A stretch of 10,422 nucleotides of DNA, taken from Syntrophomonadaceae bacterium (GTDB taxonomy: Bacteria > Bacillota > Syntrophomonadia > Syntrophomonadales > Syntrophomonadaceae). Where the stretch lies: contig JAAYJY010000210.1 of NCBI GenBank assembly GCA_012522705.1, forward strand, positions 1-10,422. Direction: 5' to 3'. Shown here in pieces: positions 1-5,325 of this stretch. Each line of letters opens with the position of its first letter. The first letter of the stretch is position 1. Below the pieces are notes generated by a model that saw only the letters and a program-made list of their open reading frames with translations, searched no databases and was not told the origin of the DNA. Made by a program: the position numbers and the translations under genes.

Positions 1-1
1 G

Positions 2-307
2 TATAATGGGGTATTAAACGAGTCCAAGGTCAAGTCCGATGGGGTGACAGCGGCCGGAATGGTGAGTGCGGCCCGCATCCAGGAGACCAGTGCAGGAGAA
101 CGGGTAACAGATCTGGGAGATCTAAGCGCAGACTATTTCGAGCCCGATAAAACGCCTACTTCTGGGGGAGTTTTCGCGTTAACCGGCGGGGGAAACGATC
201 CCTATGAGGTGAGCTGGACCCCCACGGTGGGTAAATACGACCAAATTGAGCAGACGCTCACAGAAGGTGTCTTGTTTGAACTCAGTGATGGCACAGCAGG
301 GCCGTAA
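2..307 (+). CDS. Type IV pilin (major pilin or GspG-like), C-terminal part, truncated by window edge
   Basis: The reading frame is open to the window's left edge and ends at TAA 305-307, giving 101 visible residues. It begins YNGVLNESKVKSDG and continues TAAGMVSAARIQE. This amphipathic second half of the N-terminal pilin helix is typical of bacterial type IVa and GspG-like pilins (family knowledge). The cleavage site and hydrophobic first half lie outside the window. The remainder is a Gly/Thr-rich globular domain containing PYEVSWTP, a strand pattern common in clostridial pilins. It has no cysteines, so there is no C-terminal disulfide loop of the Neisseria kind. An internal GTG at 44 could be mistaken for a start, but the pilin-like residues before it argue against that. 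The next gene, 36 bases downstream, is the peptidase that would process this protein. The gene is probably the main structural pilin, but a minor pilin cannot be excluded. Confidence 0.8.
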   Translation, partial: YNGVLNESKVKSDGVTAAGMVSAARIQETSAGERVTDLGDLSADYFEPDKTPTSGGVFALTGGGNDPYEVSWTPTVGKYDQIEQTLTEGVLFELSDGTAGP

Positions 308-343
308 AGGATTAAATATATTATCTGACGTCAAGAGGTTGGC

Positions 344-1087
344 ATGCTAATAATAAAGATACTGGTACTGATCGCATCATTGTTGATCGGGTCTTTTCTA
401 AATGTGGTGATACATAGGATGCCCAGGAGGGAATCTCTGCTGTGGCCGGGGAGTCACTGCCCTCAGTGCGGGACCCGGCTCACCGTCCGGGACCTGTTCC
501 CCCTGGTCAGTTACCTTGTCCTGGGTGGCCGGTGCCGCTATTGCAGGAATCCTATCTCCATGCGCTACCCGGTGGTAGAGCTAATCACCGCCGTCAGCTT
601 CCTGTTGATCTATTTGGAATGGGGAGCGGGCGGGCAGACCCTGGCGGGTTGGATCTTTACCGGTTTCTTGATAACCGCCGCCTTTATTGATATCGAGAAC
701 GGCATCATCCCGGATAGGCTAACCTATTCGGGTATGCTTGCCGGACTGGTCCTGTCGATGGTCACCATCGGGCCCAAGTCCTCGCTTATCGGCCTATTGG
801 TATACGGTTCCTTTATGCTGGCCACCGCCCTCATCTCCAGAGGAGGGATGGGTGGAGGAGATGTGAAGATGGCGGCTGCCATCGGGTCCTTCCTGGGGTT
901 CCCGGCATCGCTGCTGGCTCTGTTCCTTTCCTCCCTGCTGGGGGGAGGCTGGGCTGCAGCCTTATTGATAAGCCGAAAAGCTACCCGCAAGAGCGCCATC
1001 AAATTCGGACCTTTCCTCTCACTGGGCGCCTGGTTGGTGTTGGTTTACGGCCAGCAGCTGATCGATTTTTACCTTTCCCTGTATTGA
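344..1087 (+). CDS. pilD: Prepilin peptidase / N-methyltransferase (A24 family)
   Basis: This integral-membrane aspartic protease cleaves prepilin leaders after glycine and methylates the new N-terminal residue (family knowledge). The 247-residue protein has the full architecture. An N-terminal membrane segment (about 3-25) precedes a cytoplasmic domain with two CxxC pairs, C39/C42 (CPQC) and C64/C67 (CRYC), which normally bind zinc in the methyltransferase-containing type. Several further membrane helices follow. The two catalytic aspartates are D116, in FIDIENGIIPD, and D173, in the GGGDVK (GxGD) motif. The length is usual for the family. The ATG start has an AGAGG-like site just upstream and gives a proper first membrane segment. 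It lies between a pilin gene and three minor-pilin genes, which are its likely substrates. Nothing essential appears to be missing. Confidence 0.96.
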   Translation: MLIIKILVLIASLLIGSFLNVVIHRMPRRESLLWPGSHCPQCGTRLTVRDLFPLVSYLVLGGRCRYCRNPISMRYPVVELITAVSFLLIYLEWGAGGQTLAGWIFTGFLITAAFIDIENGIIPDRLTYSGMLAGLVLSMVTIGPKSSLIGLLVYGSFMLATALISRGGMGGGDVKMAAAIGSFLGFPASLLALFLSSLLGGGWAAALLISRKATRKSAIKFGPFLSLGAWLVLVYGQQLIDFYLSLY

Positions 1088-1173
1088 TTCTTTCCTGTTT
1101 TGGCCTGCACGGGTGGTCACCGTTATGGACATAGAGACCATCTCACCCCCTGCGGTATGCCCTCATCATGAGC

Positions 1174-1224
1174 ATTGGGAATTTCCAACCTGCTGCGGGT
1201 TGCTCCCATTGTGGAAATAGGAGC
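1174..1224 (+). other. Possible RNA structure in the pilD-minor pilin gap (competing hairpins)
   Basis: The 236-base gap after pilD contains several overlapping inverted repeats. TGGGA (1176-1180) pairs with TCCCA (1204-1208) around an inner AACC/GGTT hairpin (1187-1190 with 1198-1201). ATTTCCA (1181-1187) pairs with TGGAAAT (1212-1218). GCTCC (1202-1206) pairs with GGAGC (1220-1224). They overlap, so they cannot all form at once. No known riboswitch consensus was recognised. The rest of the gap holds a candidate promoter but no convincing gene. A 65-codon frame at 1175-1372 has no recognisable protein features and overlaps the next gene. Confidence 0.25.
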
Positions 1225-1248
1225 CATCTTGTCTCTTGGTGAGCCTGT

Positions 1249-1278
1249 TTGCATCCCAATCATGAACGCTACTATATT
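1249..1278 (+). promoter_or_regulatory. Candidate sigma-A promoter for the minor-pilin operon
   Basis: TTGCAT at 1249-1254 (4 of 6 matches to the -35 consensus) and TATATT at 1273-1278 (5 of 6 matches to the -10 consensus) are separated by 18 bases. The pair sits about 46 bases before the ATG of the first minor-pilin gene. Position and spacing fit, but this is judged by eye and one such match in a gap of over 200 bases is not strong proof. Confidence 0.35.
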
Positions 1279-1323
1279 TGAGAATCGTTTCGCCATCTAC
1301 TTGGATTTGGAAGGACACCAGAT

Positions 1324-1740
1324 ATGCATGCTCTTTCATCAGCCCGTGGGGAACAAGGACAGTCCTTGTTAGAAGTGCTGGCCGTCATGGCCATCATGGC
1401 ATTGATGGCGGGGAGCCTCCTGGCTGCATACGCACCGGTTTCGGCATGGGCTCGGATTTCCTGGCAGGAAACCGTGGCGACCAACTATAGTTTCGCGGTT
1501 CTGGAGGGCCTGCGAGCCCAACCCGGCTTGCTGGATGAGGCCAACCATGGATGCTCGCCTGAAGAACTAGGCTTTGCCGGAGTACCGTCGGGCAGCGACT
1601 GGGAAAGTCCGATCATCGAGATGACCCCGTTAGCGGATAGCCCCAATCTATATGAGGTTTCGGTTATTGTTCAATGGAACATGGGAGAGACCGACCGAGA
1701 GGTGCGCCTGGATACCTTGATACGGAAGGAAGGGAGGTAA
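1324..1740 (+). CDS. Type IV prepilin-like minor pilin (PilV/GspI-like)
   Basis: This 138-residue protein has a clear class III (prepilin) signal. A 12-residue basic leader ends RGEQG, cleavage is expected between G12 and Q13, and the mature protein starts QSLLEVLAVMAIMALMAG. Glutamate is at mature position +5 (E17), followed by about 20 hydrophobic residues. Mature position 1 is Gln rather than the more usual Phe, which is tolerated in minor pilins. The globular part is short (about 100 residues) with no domain I recognise, and ends in beta-like segments (YEVSVIVQWN). The ATG is supported by GGAAGGA at 1309-1315, 8 bases upstream. It is the first of three adjacent prepilin-type genes, and this arrangement resembles the PilV-PilW-PilX or GspI-GspJ-GspK tip complexes. 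It is likely processed by the upstream PilD. The PilV label is inferred from order and size. Confidence 0.85.
   Translation: MHALSSARGEQGQSLLEVLAVMAIMALMAGSLLAAYAPVSAWARISWQETVATNYSFAVLEGLRAQPGLLDEANHGCSPEELGFAGVPSGSDWESPIIEMTPLADSPNLYEVSVIVQWNMGETDREVRLDTLIRKEGR
1730..1737 (+). promoter_or_regulatory. Ribosome binding site that fixes a TTG start for the second minor pilin
   Basis: AAGGGAGG, lying in the last codons of the preceding gene, is 8 bases before TTG 1746. No ATG or GTG at a suitable distance is in frame. Starting here yields a short leader, MFRAQQG, ending exactly at the prepilin cleavage glycine. The first ATG in this frame, at 1674, would give an implausibly long leader and overlap the upstream gene by 67 bases. 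Confidence 0.7.
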
Positions 1741-1745
1741 GGCAT

Positions 1746-2195
1746 TTGTTCAGGGCTCAACAAGGTGCGACTCTGGTCGAGGTTCTGGCCGCACTGGCCC
1801 TGGCCTCCTTATTGGTGACCGGTCTGATGGCCTTCTATGATTCGGCGGCCAAGGGCTATGTAGGGTTAACAGCGGTAACCGACCGCCAGTATACTGTTCG
1901 CACCGCAATGGAACAGATAAAGGCCGATGTTTGCAGTGCTGCCAGCGTACAAATATCTGCCGATGGATCGGTTTTGCATCTTACCGGCACCGACCAGGAG
2001 ATAAGGTTTTATCATCAAAATGCCACGTTATACCGGCGTTTGACCACCAAAAAGGGGACGACTACCATCCCTATCGCCGACAACGTCAGCGCAGCGACTT
2101 TTTGCGGCAGCGGGAAACTGGTAGTAATCACCGTAAGCAGCGGGGAAGGCAGTGGCTGCCGCACCTTGACCACTGCAGTAAACACCCGGTTATGA
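1746..2195 (+). CDS. Type IV prepilin-like minor pilin (PilW/GspJ-like), TTG start
   Basis: From the TTG start the protein has 149 residues. The leader MFRAQQG is followed by mature ATLVEVLAALALASLLVTGL, with the cleavage glycine at 7 and glutamate at mature +5 (E12), the hallmark of a class III signal. A helix continues through DRQYTVRTAMEQIKADV. Repeated beta strands follow (SVLHLTG, EIRFYHQNATLYRRL), the usual pattern of PilW/GspJ/ComGF-type pseudopilins, in which a strand reading 'xLYRR' is common. It begins 5 bases after the stop of the previous prepilin gene, so the two are probably translationally coupled. Three cysteines lie in the globular part, which could allow one disulfide. It likely helps initiate pilus assembly at the tip with its two neighbours. 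The PilW assignment rests on fold pattern and gene order. Confidence 0.8.
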   Translation: MFRAQQGATLVEVLAALALASLLVTGLMAFYDSAAKGYVGLTAVTDRQYTVRTAMEQIKADVCSAASVQISADGSVLHLTGTDQEIRFYHQNATLYRRLTTKKGTTTIPIADNVSAATFCGSGKLVVITVSSGEGSGCRTLTTAVNTRL

Positions 2196-2227
2196 CGCGG
2201 TCCAGGGACGGGAAGAAGGAAAGATAG

Positions 2228-2767
2228 ATGATGACCAAGATGAATCGCGCAAGGGAGAGGGGAAGCCTGATGATAGTGACGCTGATGGTCTTCGTCATCA
2301 CGGGTATCCTGGCGCTTTCGCTCCTCACCACCGGGATCCTGGAATTCCGGAGCAGCCGTTGGGACGGTAGCCTTCAACAGGCCCAGCAGGGTGCCGATGG
2401 TGCGGTGGAATGGGGGTTGGAGTCCATCTATTGGGAATTGAATCAGTCAGAATATCTGGATGCGCGTGAACTCCCCTTGCAGCTGGTCTGCGGAAATACC
2501 GGACTGGATATCGGGCTCCAGGAATGCCAGGCAGTATTTGGGCCAGTGGTCAAGATCAGCGAGACTGGCACTGAGCCCAAACAGTGCGTCTATGGCTTTA
2601 CCGTCTCAGCCGATTACCGCGGTGCCGGCAGAACGGTGGAGGTAGAGGCGACTTATGGCTTTTCGGGTGGTTATGAAACCATCCGGGAGGATGGAGAGCT
2701 GGAATTTGTCCCCCGGGTCTATCTAGACCGAGGACAGATAAGTTCTTACCAGTACATTTTTAAATAG
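2228..2767 (+). CDS. PilX/GspK-like minor pilin lacking Glu+5
   Basis: This 179-residue protein has a basic leader (TKMNRARERG, glycine at 12) followed by SLMIVTLMVFVITGILALSL, a hydrophobic helix of about 20 residues. The mature +5 residue would be Val (V17) rather than Glu. Loss of Glu5 is known for the tip pseudopilin GspK, and PilX-type proteins have similar 'RG-hydrophobic' starts. After the helix comes EFRSSRWDGSLQQAQQGADGAVEWGLESIYWELN, in which AQQGADGAVEWGL matches the 'A..A.aGae.a...a' helix typical of PilX. Purine-rich AAGAAGGAAAG precedes ATG 2228. ATG 2231 is an alternative start that would shorten the protein by one residue. It follows the PilW-like gene by 32 bases, in the place expected for PilX. 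It probably caps the pilus tip complex. Whether PilD cleaves it is plausible but not certain. Confidence 0.75.
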   Translation: MMTKMNRARERGSLMIVTLMVFVITGILALSLLTTGILEFRSSRWDGSLQQAQQGADGAVEWGLESIYWELNQSEYLDARELPLQLVCGNTGLDIGLQECQAVFGPVVKISETGTEPKQCVYGFTVSADYRGAGRTVEVEATYGFSGGYETIREDGELEFVPRVYLDRGQISSYQYIFK

Positions 2768-2929
2768 GGAAAAATCATTGCGATGACCCTAGGGATGTTT
2801 CCATCACTCGTGCTGGGAAGACGCTTGTTCAGATGAGTACCACAGACTTTGGACTTGTTTTTGTCTATCCATCCAAGGCAAGACGTTTTAGCATATGGCT
2901 TTGGACAGGATGGGCGGGAGGTGAAATAA

Positions 2930-3934
2930 ATGTTCAAACGCCATTGGGATGCCGGGCTGGATTTCGCCAGCGGCCAAGCCCGGCTGGCCTGGGTAAGAAA
3001 TAGACGCCGGGATACTAAATTGATTGGATTTCAGAGCATCAGGATGCCGCCCGGGCTGGTTGAAGCGGGCACCATGACTGACCCAGTCGGGGTCGGAGAC
3101 GAATTACGGGGATGGATTCAAGACCTCGGTCTGGTTGGTAGTCGGACTGTGGTTGCAGTGCCTGGCCCACAGGCATACATGTGCCGGATTACCATGCCCC
3201 GACTCAGATGGAGTGAACTGAAACAGGCAGTGTATTACCAGGCTTATGAATTCCTGCCCATACCGGTGGAAGAGACAGCCATGGACATATTCCCCATTCG
3301 CCGCTTCCAGGACAGCCAGGGGAAAAAGGTGGAGCTATTCTTTGCCGCGGTGCGTCAGCAACAGGTCGATGATATGATTCTGGCCTGTACCCGGGCTGGA
3401 CTTAAACCGGTGGTGATGGAGATCGAGCCCTTAGCCCTCCGTCGGGCCTGGGGAGGGGATGTGGCCCAAACAATAATGTTATTGCAGACATCTTCGGCCC
3501 ATCCATATCTAACCATTTTTGTTAAGGGTGTGCCCATATACCATCGTTCATTGACTCTGGGTGCTATTCGGGATAGGCTATCCGAGCTCCAGGAAAGCTC
3601 GATGTTCTCCTCTCCGGCTATGGCCGGAGAAGGGCCCGACGGTTCCGGTGTTGATCTGGCAGCGGACTTGATAGAACAGGTGCAGGATGCGGTGGATTAC
3701 TGCAACCAACACCATGAAGGTACCCCGATGCAGTTGGAGGGCTTGATTTTGGACGCTGGCCTGGGAATGCCAGGATTAGAGAGCCAGTTAGCCCAGGGGC
3801 TGAATTTACCGGTCGAGTTGGCTGGGCAGCGGGCCGCAGCCAGGATCAATGTGCCCGAGGGCTTGACCAGCCAGCAGCGGCATGAATTGGAGCAGGATTT
3901 TGCTCTGGCTTTGGGATTGGCGATGAGGAGGTGA
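2930..3934 (+). CDS. pilM: Type IV pilus assembly protein PilM (actin-like fold)
   Basis: PilM is a cytoplasmic FtsA/actin-like protein that binds the N-terminus of PilN and couples the assembly ATPases to the membrane platform (family knowledge). The 334-residue protein begins DAGLDFASGQARLAWV, the first beta hairpin. The PilM-typical block VAVPGPQAYMCRITMP plus the 'avyyqAyEFLPIPVEE' helix lies near 83-120. FAAVRQQQVDDMILACTRAGLKP (about 138-160) is also characteristic. The nucleotide-contact motifs are unusual. The usual DIGS is DFAS (11-14), the second phosphate loop reads LLQTSS (184-189) instead of a DIG-type motif, and the GG of the adenosine motif is DAGLG (275-279). The ATG has GGGAGGTGA about 6 bases upstream. 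The stop overlaps the ribosome binding site of pilN, so the two are coupled. A gap of 162 bases separates it from the minor pilins. Confidence 0.92.
   Translation: MFKRHWDAGLDFASGQARLAWVRNRRRDTKLIGFQSIRMPPGLVEAGTMTDPVGVGDELRGWIQDLGLVGSRTVVAVPGPQAYMCRITMPRLRWSELKQAVYYQAYEFLPIPVEETAMDIFPIRRFQDSQGKKVELFFAAVRQQQVDDMILACTRAGLKPVVMEIEPLALRRAWGGDVAQTIMLLQTSSAHPYLTIFVKGVPIYHRSLTLGAIRDRLSELQESSMFSSPAMAGEGPDGSGVDLAADLIEQVQDAVDYCNQHHEGTPMQLEGLILDAGLGMPGLESQLAQGLNLPVELAGQRAAARINVPEGLTSQQRHELEQDFALALGLAMRR
3926..3934 (+). promoter_or_regulatory. Ribosome binding site for pilN (TTG start)
   Basis: AGGAGGTGA overlaps the end of pilM, including its TGA stop, and lies 4 bases before TTG 3939. The next residues give the PilN-type N-terminus with its IN motif, which supports this non-ATG start. 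Confidence 0.75.
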
Positions 3935-3938
3935 ACTC

Positions 3939-4490
3939 TTGGGGGACCCGATTGAACCGAGAATCAACTTTATCCAGCCTGGAAGAGCCCATTATCGCCT
4001 GCCGGTCATAATTATGTCTGCTCTGGTACTGGCTGCCATACTGACGGGGTGTTTATCCGGGTATCGCTCTTACTGCTCCCAATTGGCGGTTAAGGACGCG
4101 GAAAATAACCGACTGTGGCAGGAACTGGAGCAGACCGGACTGCTCAGCCGGGGATTGGCTGAATTCCAGGATATGGAGAGGGATACTGAGGCCATACGGA
4201 CAGCCATCGATTCGGTGAGCCGGAATAAGCGCCCCCAGGCGGCTCTGCTGGAAGAGATATACCAAATGTCTCCACCGGGGATGGGCTTAAAGGAGATCCA
4301 AACCAGCCATGATCTCATAACCATAACCGGTTTTTGCCCCGATTACTATACCCTGGGCGGACTCCTTCTGGCTGCCGATTCCTATCCCTTTTTCGGCCCG
4401 GTAAGAAATGTTACCTCCAGCCTTTCCAGGCAAGGAATCGGGCCCATCGAATTTGTGCTGGAGGTAGAGTACAAGGGGGCTGAGAAATGA
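3939..4490 (+). CDS. pilN: Type IV pilus assembly protein PilN
   Basis: PilN is a bitopic inner-membrane protein that pairs with PilO and recruits PilM through a short cytoplasmic tail (family knowledge). The 183-residue protein has that layout. A cytoplasmic tail of about 20 residues carries PRINFIQPG, corresponding to the conserved 'INLLP' PilM-binding motif with Phe for Leu. A membrane helix follows at about 22-40, then a charged helical or coiled-coil stretch (about 45-95), and an alpha/beta domain ending in EFVLEVEYKG. The segment IYQMSPPGMGLKEIQ (about 107-121) matches the 'l...lP.gv.l..i' pattern of PilN. The start is TTG, chosen because of the strong upstream ribosome binding site and because it places the IN motif at residues 9-10. 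Its TGA stop overlaps an ATG at 4487 in ATGA form, the original start of pilO. Confidence 0.88.
   Translation: MGDPIEPRINFIQPGRAHYRLPVIIMSALVLAAILTGCLSGYRSYCSQLAVKDAENNRLWQELEQTGLLSRGLAEFQDMERDTEAIRTAIDSVSRNKRPQAALLEEIYQMSPPGMGLKEIQTSHDLITITGFCPDYYTLGGLLLAADSYPFFGPVRNVTSSLSRQGIGPIEFVLEVEYKGAEK
4473..4479 (+). promoter_or_regulatory. Ribosome binding site serving the ancestral pilO ATG (4487)
   Basis: AAGGGGG ends 7 bases before ATG 4487. That ATG overlaps the pilN TGA as ATGA, a classic coupled start. No comparable site precedes TTG 4526. This shows where translation of pilO would normally begin and is why the TAA at 4505 matters. Confidence 0.5.
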
Positions 4491-4507
4491 TCCTTTCCCG
4501 ACGGTAA
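4487..4507 (+). other. Six-codon leading fragment of pilO (MILSRR) ended by in-frame TAA
   Basis: ATG 4487 opens the reading frame MILSRR, then TAA at 4505-4507, then LILISILVLVAGAYLLDYF in the same frame. The residues on both sides together form the normal PilO N-terminus: a short basic cytoplasmic end followed by the membrane helix. The stop therefore interrupts an otherwise continuous gene. No insertion or deletion is needed to explain it, and one base change at 4505 would restore a sense codon (GAA, CAA or AAA). Confidence 0.75.
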
Positions 4508-4525
4508 CTAATTCTGATAAGTATC

Positions 4526-5140
4526 TTGGTATTGGTTGCCGGTGCTTACCTGTTGGACTATTTTTGGCTCCAACCCCTCACTGCCCGCAGCAGCCAATTG
4601 GACGCCGCCAGCTTAATCTTGCAGAATCAATGGAAACAGAATGAAAATGTATATGCCCGGTATAGCAGCACTGATCAACAAAAAGAAATAATTGCCGCCT
4701 ATGGAGCCATGCGCGCTCAGGTACCAGAGGAACCTATGATTGCCAATATCATCGAATTTATGGAGTCAGTGGCTAGGGAGACCGGCACCGTGGCCTGCTC
4801 GGTCCGTTATGATGCTCAGATTGAGCCTCAGCGGGCGGCAGCCAATCGGGATAATGAAGTATCCCTCCAAGCAATCAGATTTATCATCAATACCAGGGGC
4901 TCCTGGACAGGTTTATTGACCTTCTTGCAGCGCATAGAGGCCGCGCCGCGCCTGTTAAACATCACCAGGACTCGGATTAAGGCCGTGATGACAGACCCAC
5001 TGCTACTCCTCGACCGGGACGGAGAAGGGGGTCAGTCCATACCGGCAACGGCTGAATCACCACAGTCGTCGGTCCTGAATGCCCCAGAACCGGACCTGTA
5101 TGAACTTGAGATCGAAGTAACAGCCTATTACCGAGAATGA
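4526..5140 (+). CDS. pilO: Type IV pilus assembly protein PilO, N-terminus interrupted
   Basis: PilO pairs with PilN through a periplasmic or extracytoplasmic coiled coil and ferredoxin-like domain and helps align the pilus machine (family knowledge). From TTG 4526 the product has 204 residues. A shortened hydrophobic start (VLVAGAYLLDYFWLQPL) is followed by a helical stretch rich in Gln and Ser (about 20-55), PEEPMIANIIEFMESVARETG (about 68-88, typical of PilO), and a beta-rich domain with FIINTRGSWTGLLTFLQRIEAAPRLLNI, which strongly matches PilO. A disordered Ser/Pro segment precedes the final strand LYELEIEVTAYY. The complete frame would run 4487-5140 (217 residues) but is broken by TAA at 4505. 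Starting at TTG 4526 loses the basic cytoplasmic end and part of the membrane helix, and has no visible ribosome binding site. CTG 4514 or ATT 4511 are other possible restarts. The gene may be a recent pseudogene, or may be expressed by reinitiation. Confidence 0.8.
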   Translation: MVLVAGAYLLDYFWLQPLTARSSQLDAASLILQNQWKQNENVYARYSSTDQQKEIIAAYGAMRAQVPEEPMIANIIEFMESVARETGTVACSVRYDAQIEPQRAAANRDNEVSLQAIRFIINTRGSWTGLLTFLQRIEAAPRLLNITRTRIKAVMTDPLLLLDRDGEGGQSIPATAESPQSSVLNAPEPDLYELEIEVTAYYRE

Positions 5141-5173
5141 TCCGTCCTTCTGCACCAGCGTAACCGACTGGCA

Positions 5174-5235
5174 GGCACCTCTGCTATGCCCCCGGTTTGC
5201 AACCAGTCTAGGGGGTGCCCGGGAGTCCGGGGGCA
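5174..5235 (+). terminator. GC-rich inverted repeats after pilO, possible terminator or structured RNA
   Basis: TGCCCCCGG (5187-5195) is perfectly complementary to CCGGGGGCA (5227-5235). GGCACC (5174-5179) is complementary to GGTGCC (5214-5219). CCCGG-GAGT-CCGGG (5218-5231) forms a small hairpin. It lies 33 bases after the pilO stop and before the tldD promoter region, which suits transcription termination of the pilus operon. No T-run follows, so a simple intrinsic terminator is not established. Confidence 0.4.
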
Positions 5236-5242
5236 GGAATAT

Positions 5243-5275
5243 TTAGACAGTTGTAGAGCAGAATAAGAATATAAT
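5243..5275 (+). promoter_or_regulatory. Candidate promoter for tldD
   Basis: A perfect -10 box, TATAAT, lies at 5270-5275, in an AT-rich patch about 50 bases before the tldD ATG. The -35 side is weak. TTAGAC begins at 5243 (spacer 21, too long), and no good TTGACA match exists at 17-18 bases. A clear change from GC-rich to AT-rich sequence just upstream supports a promoter here. Confidence 0.4.
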
Positions 5276-5325
5276 AAATCTAGGCAGGTGCGCTGTATAG
5301 ACCGCCCTGTTTTAGGAGGTTACCC

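Noticed and set aside
1175..1372. 65-codon frame in the pilD-minor pilin gap
   Set aside because: There is no convincing ribosome binding site and no recognisable sequence features, and its end overlaps the clearly real prepilin start at 1324.
2847..2906. Direct repeat CTTTGGAC (2847-2854 and 2899-2906) in the gap before pilM
   Set aside because: Eight bases repeated once is near what chance allows. There is no third copy or palindrome and no clear promoter next to it. The 162-base gap otherwise shows nothing I can name.
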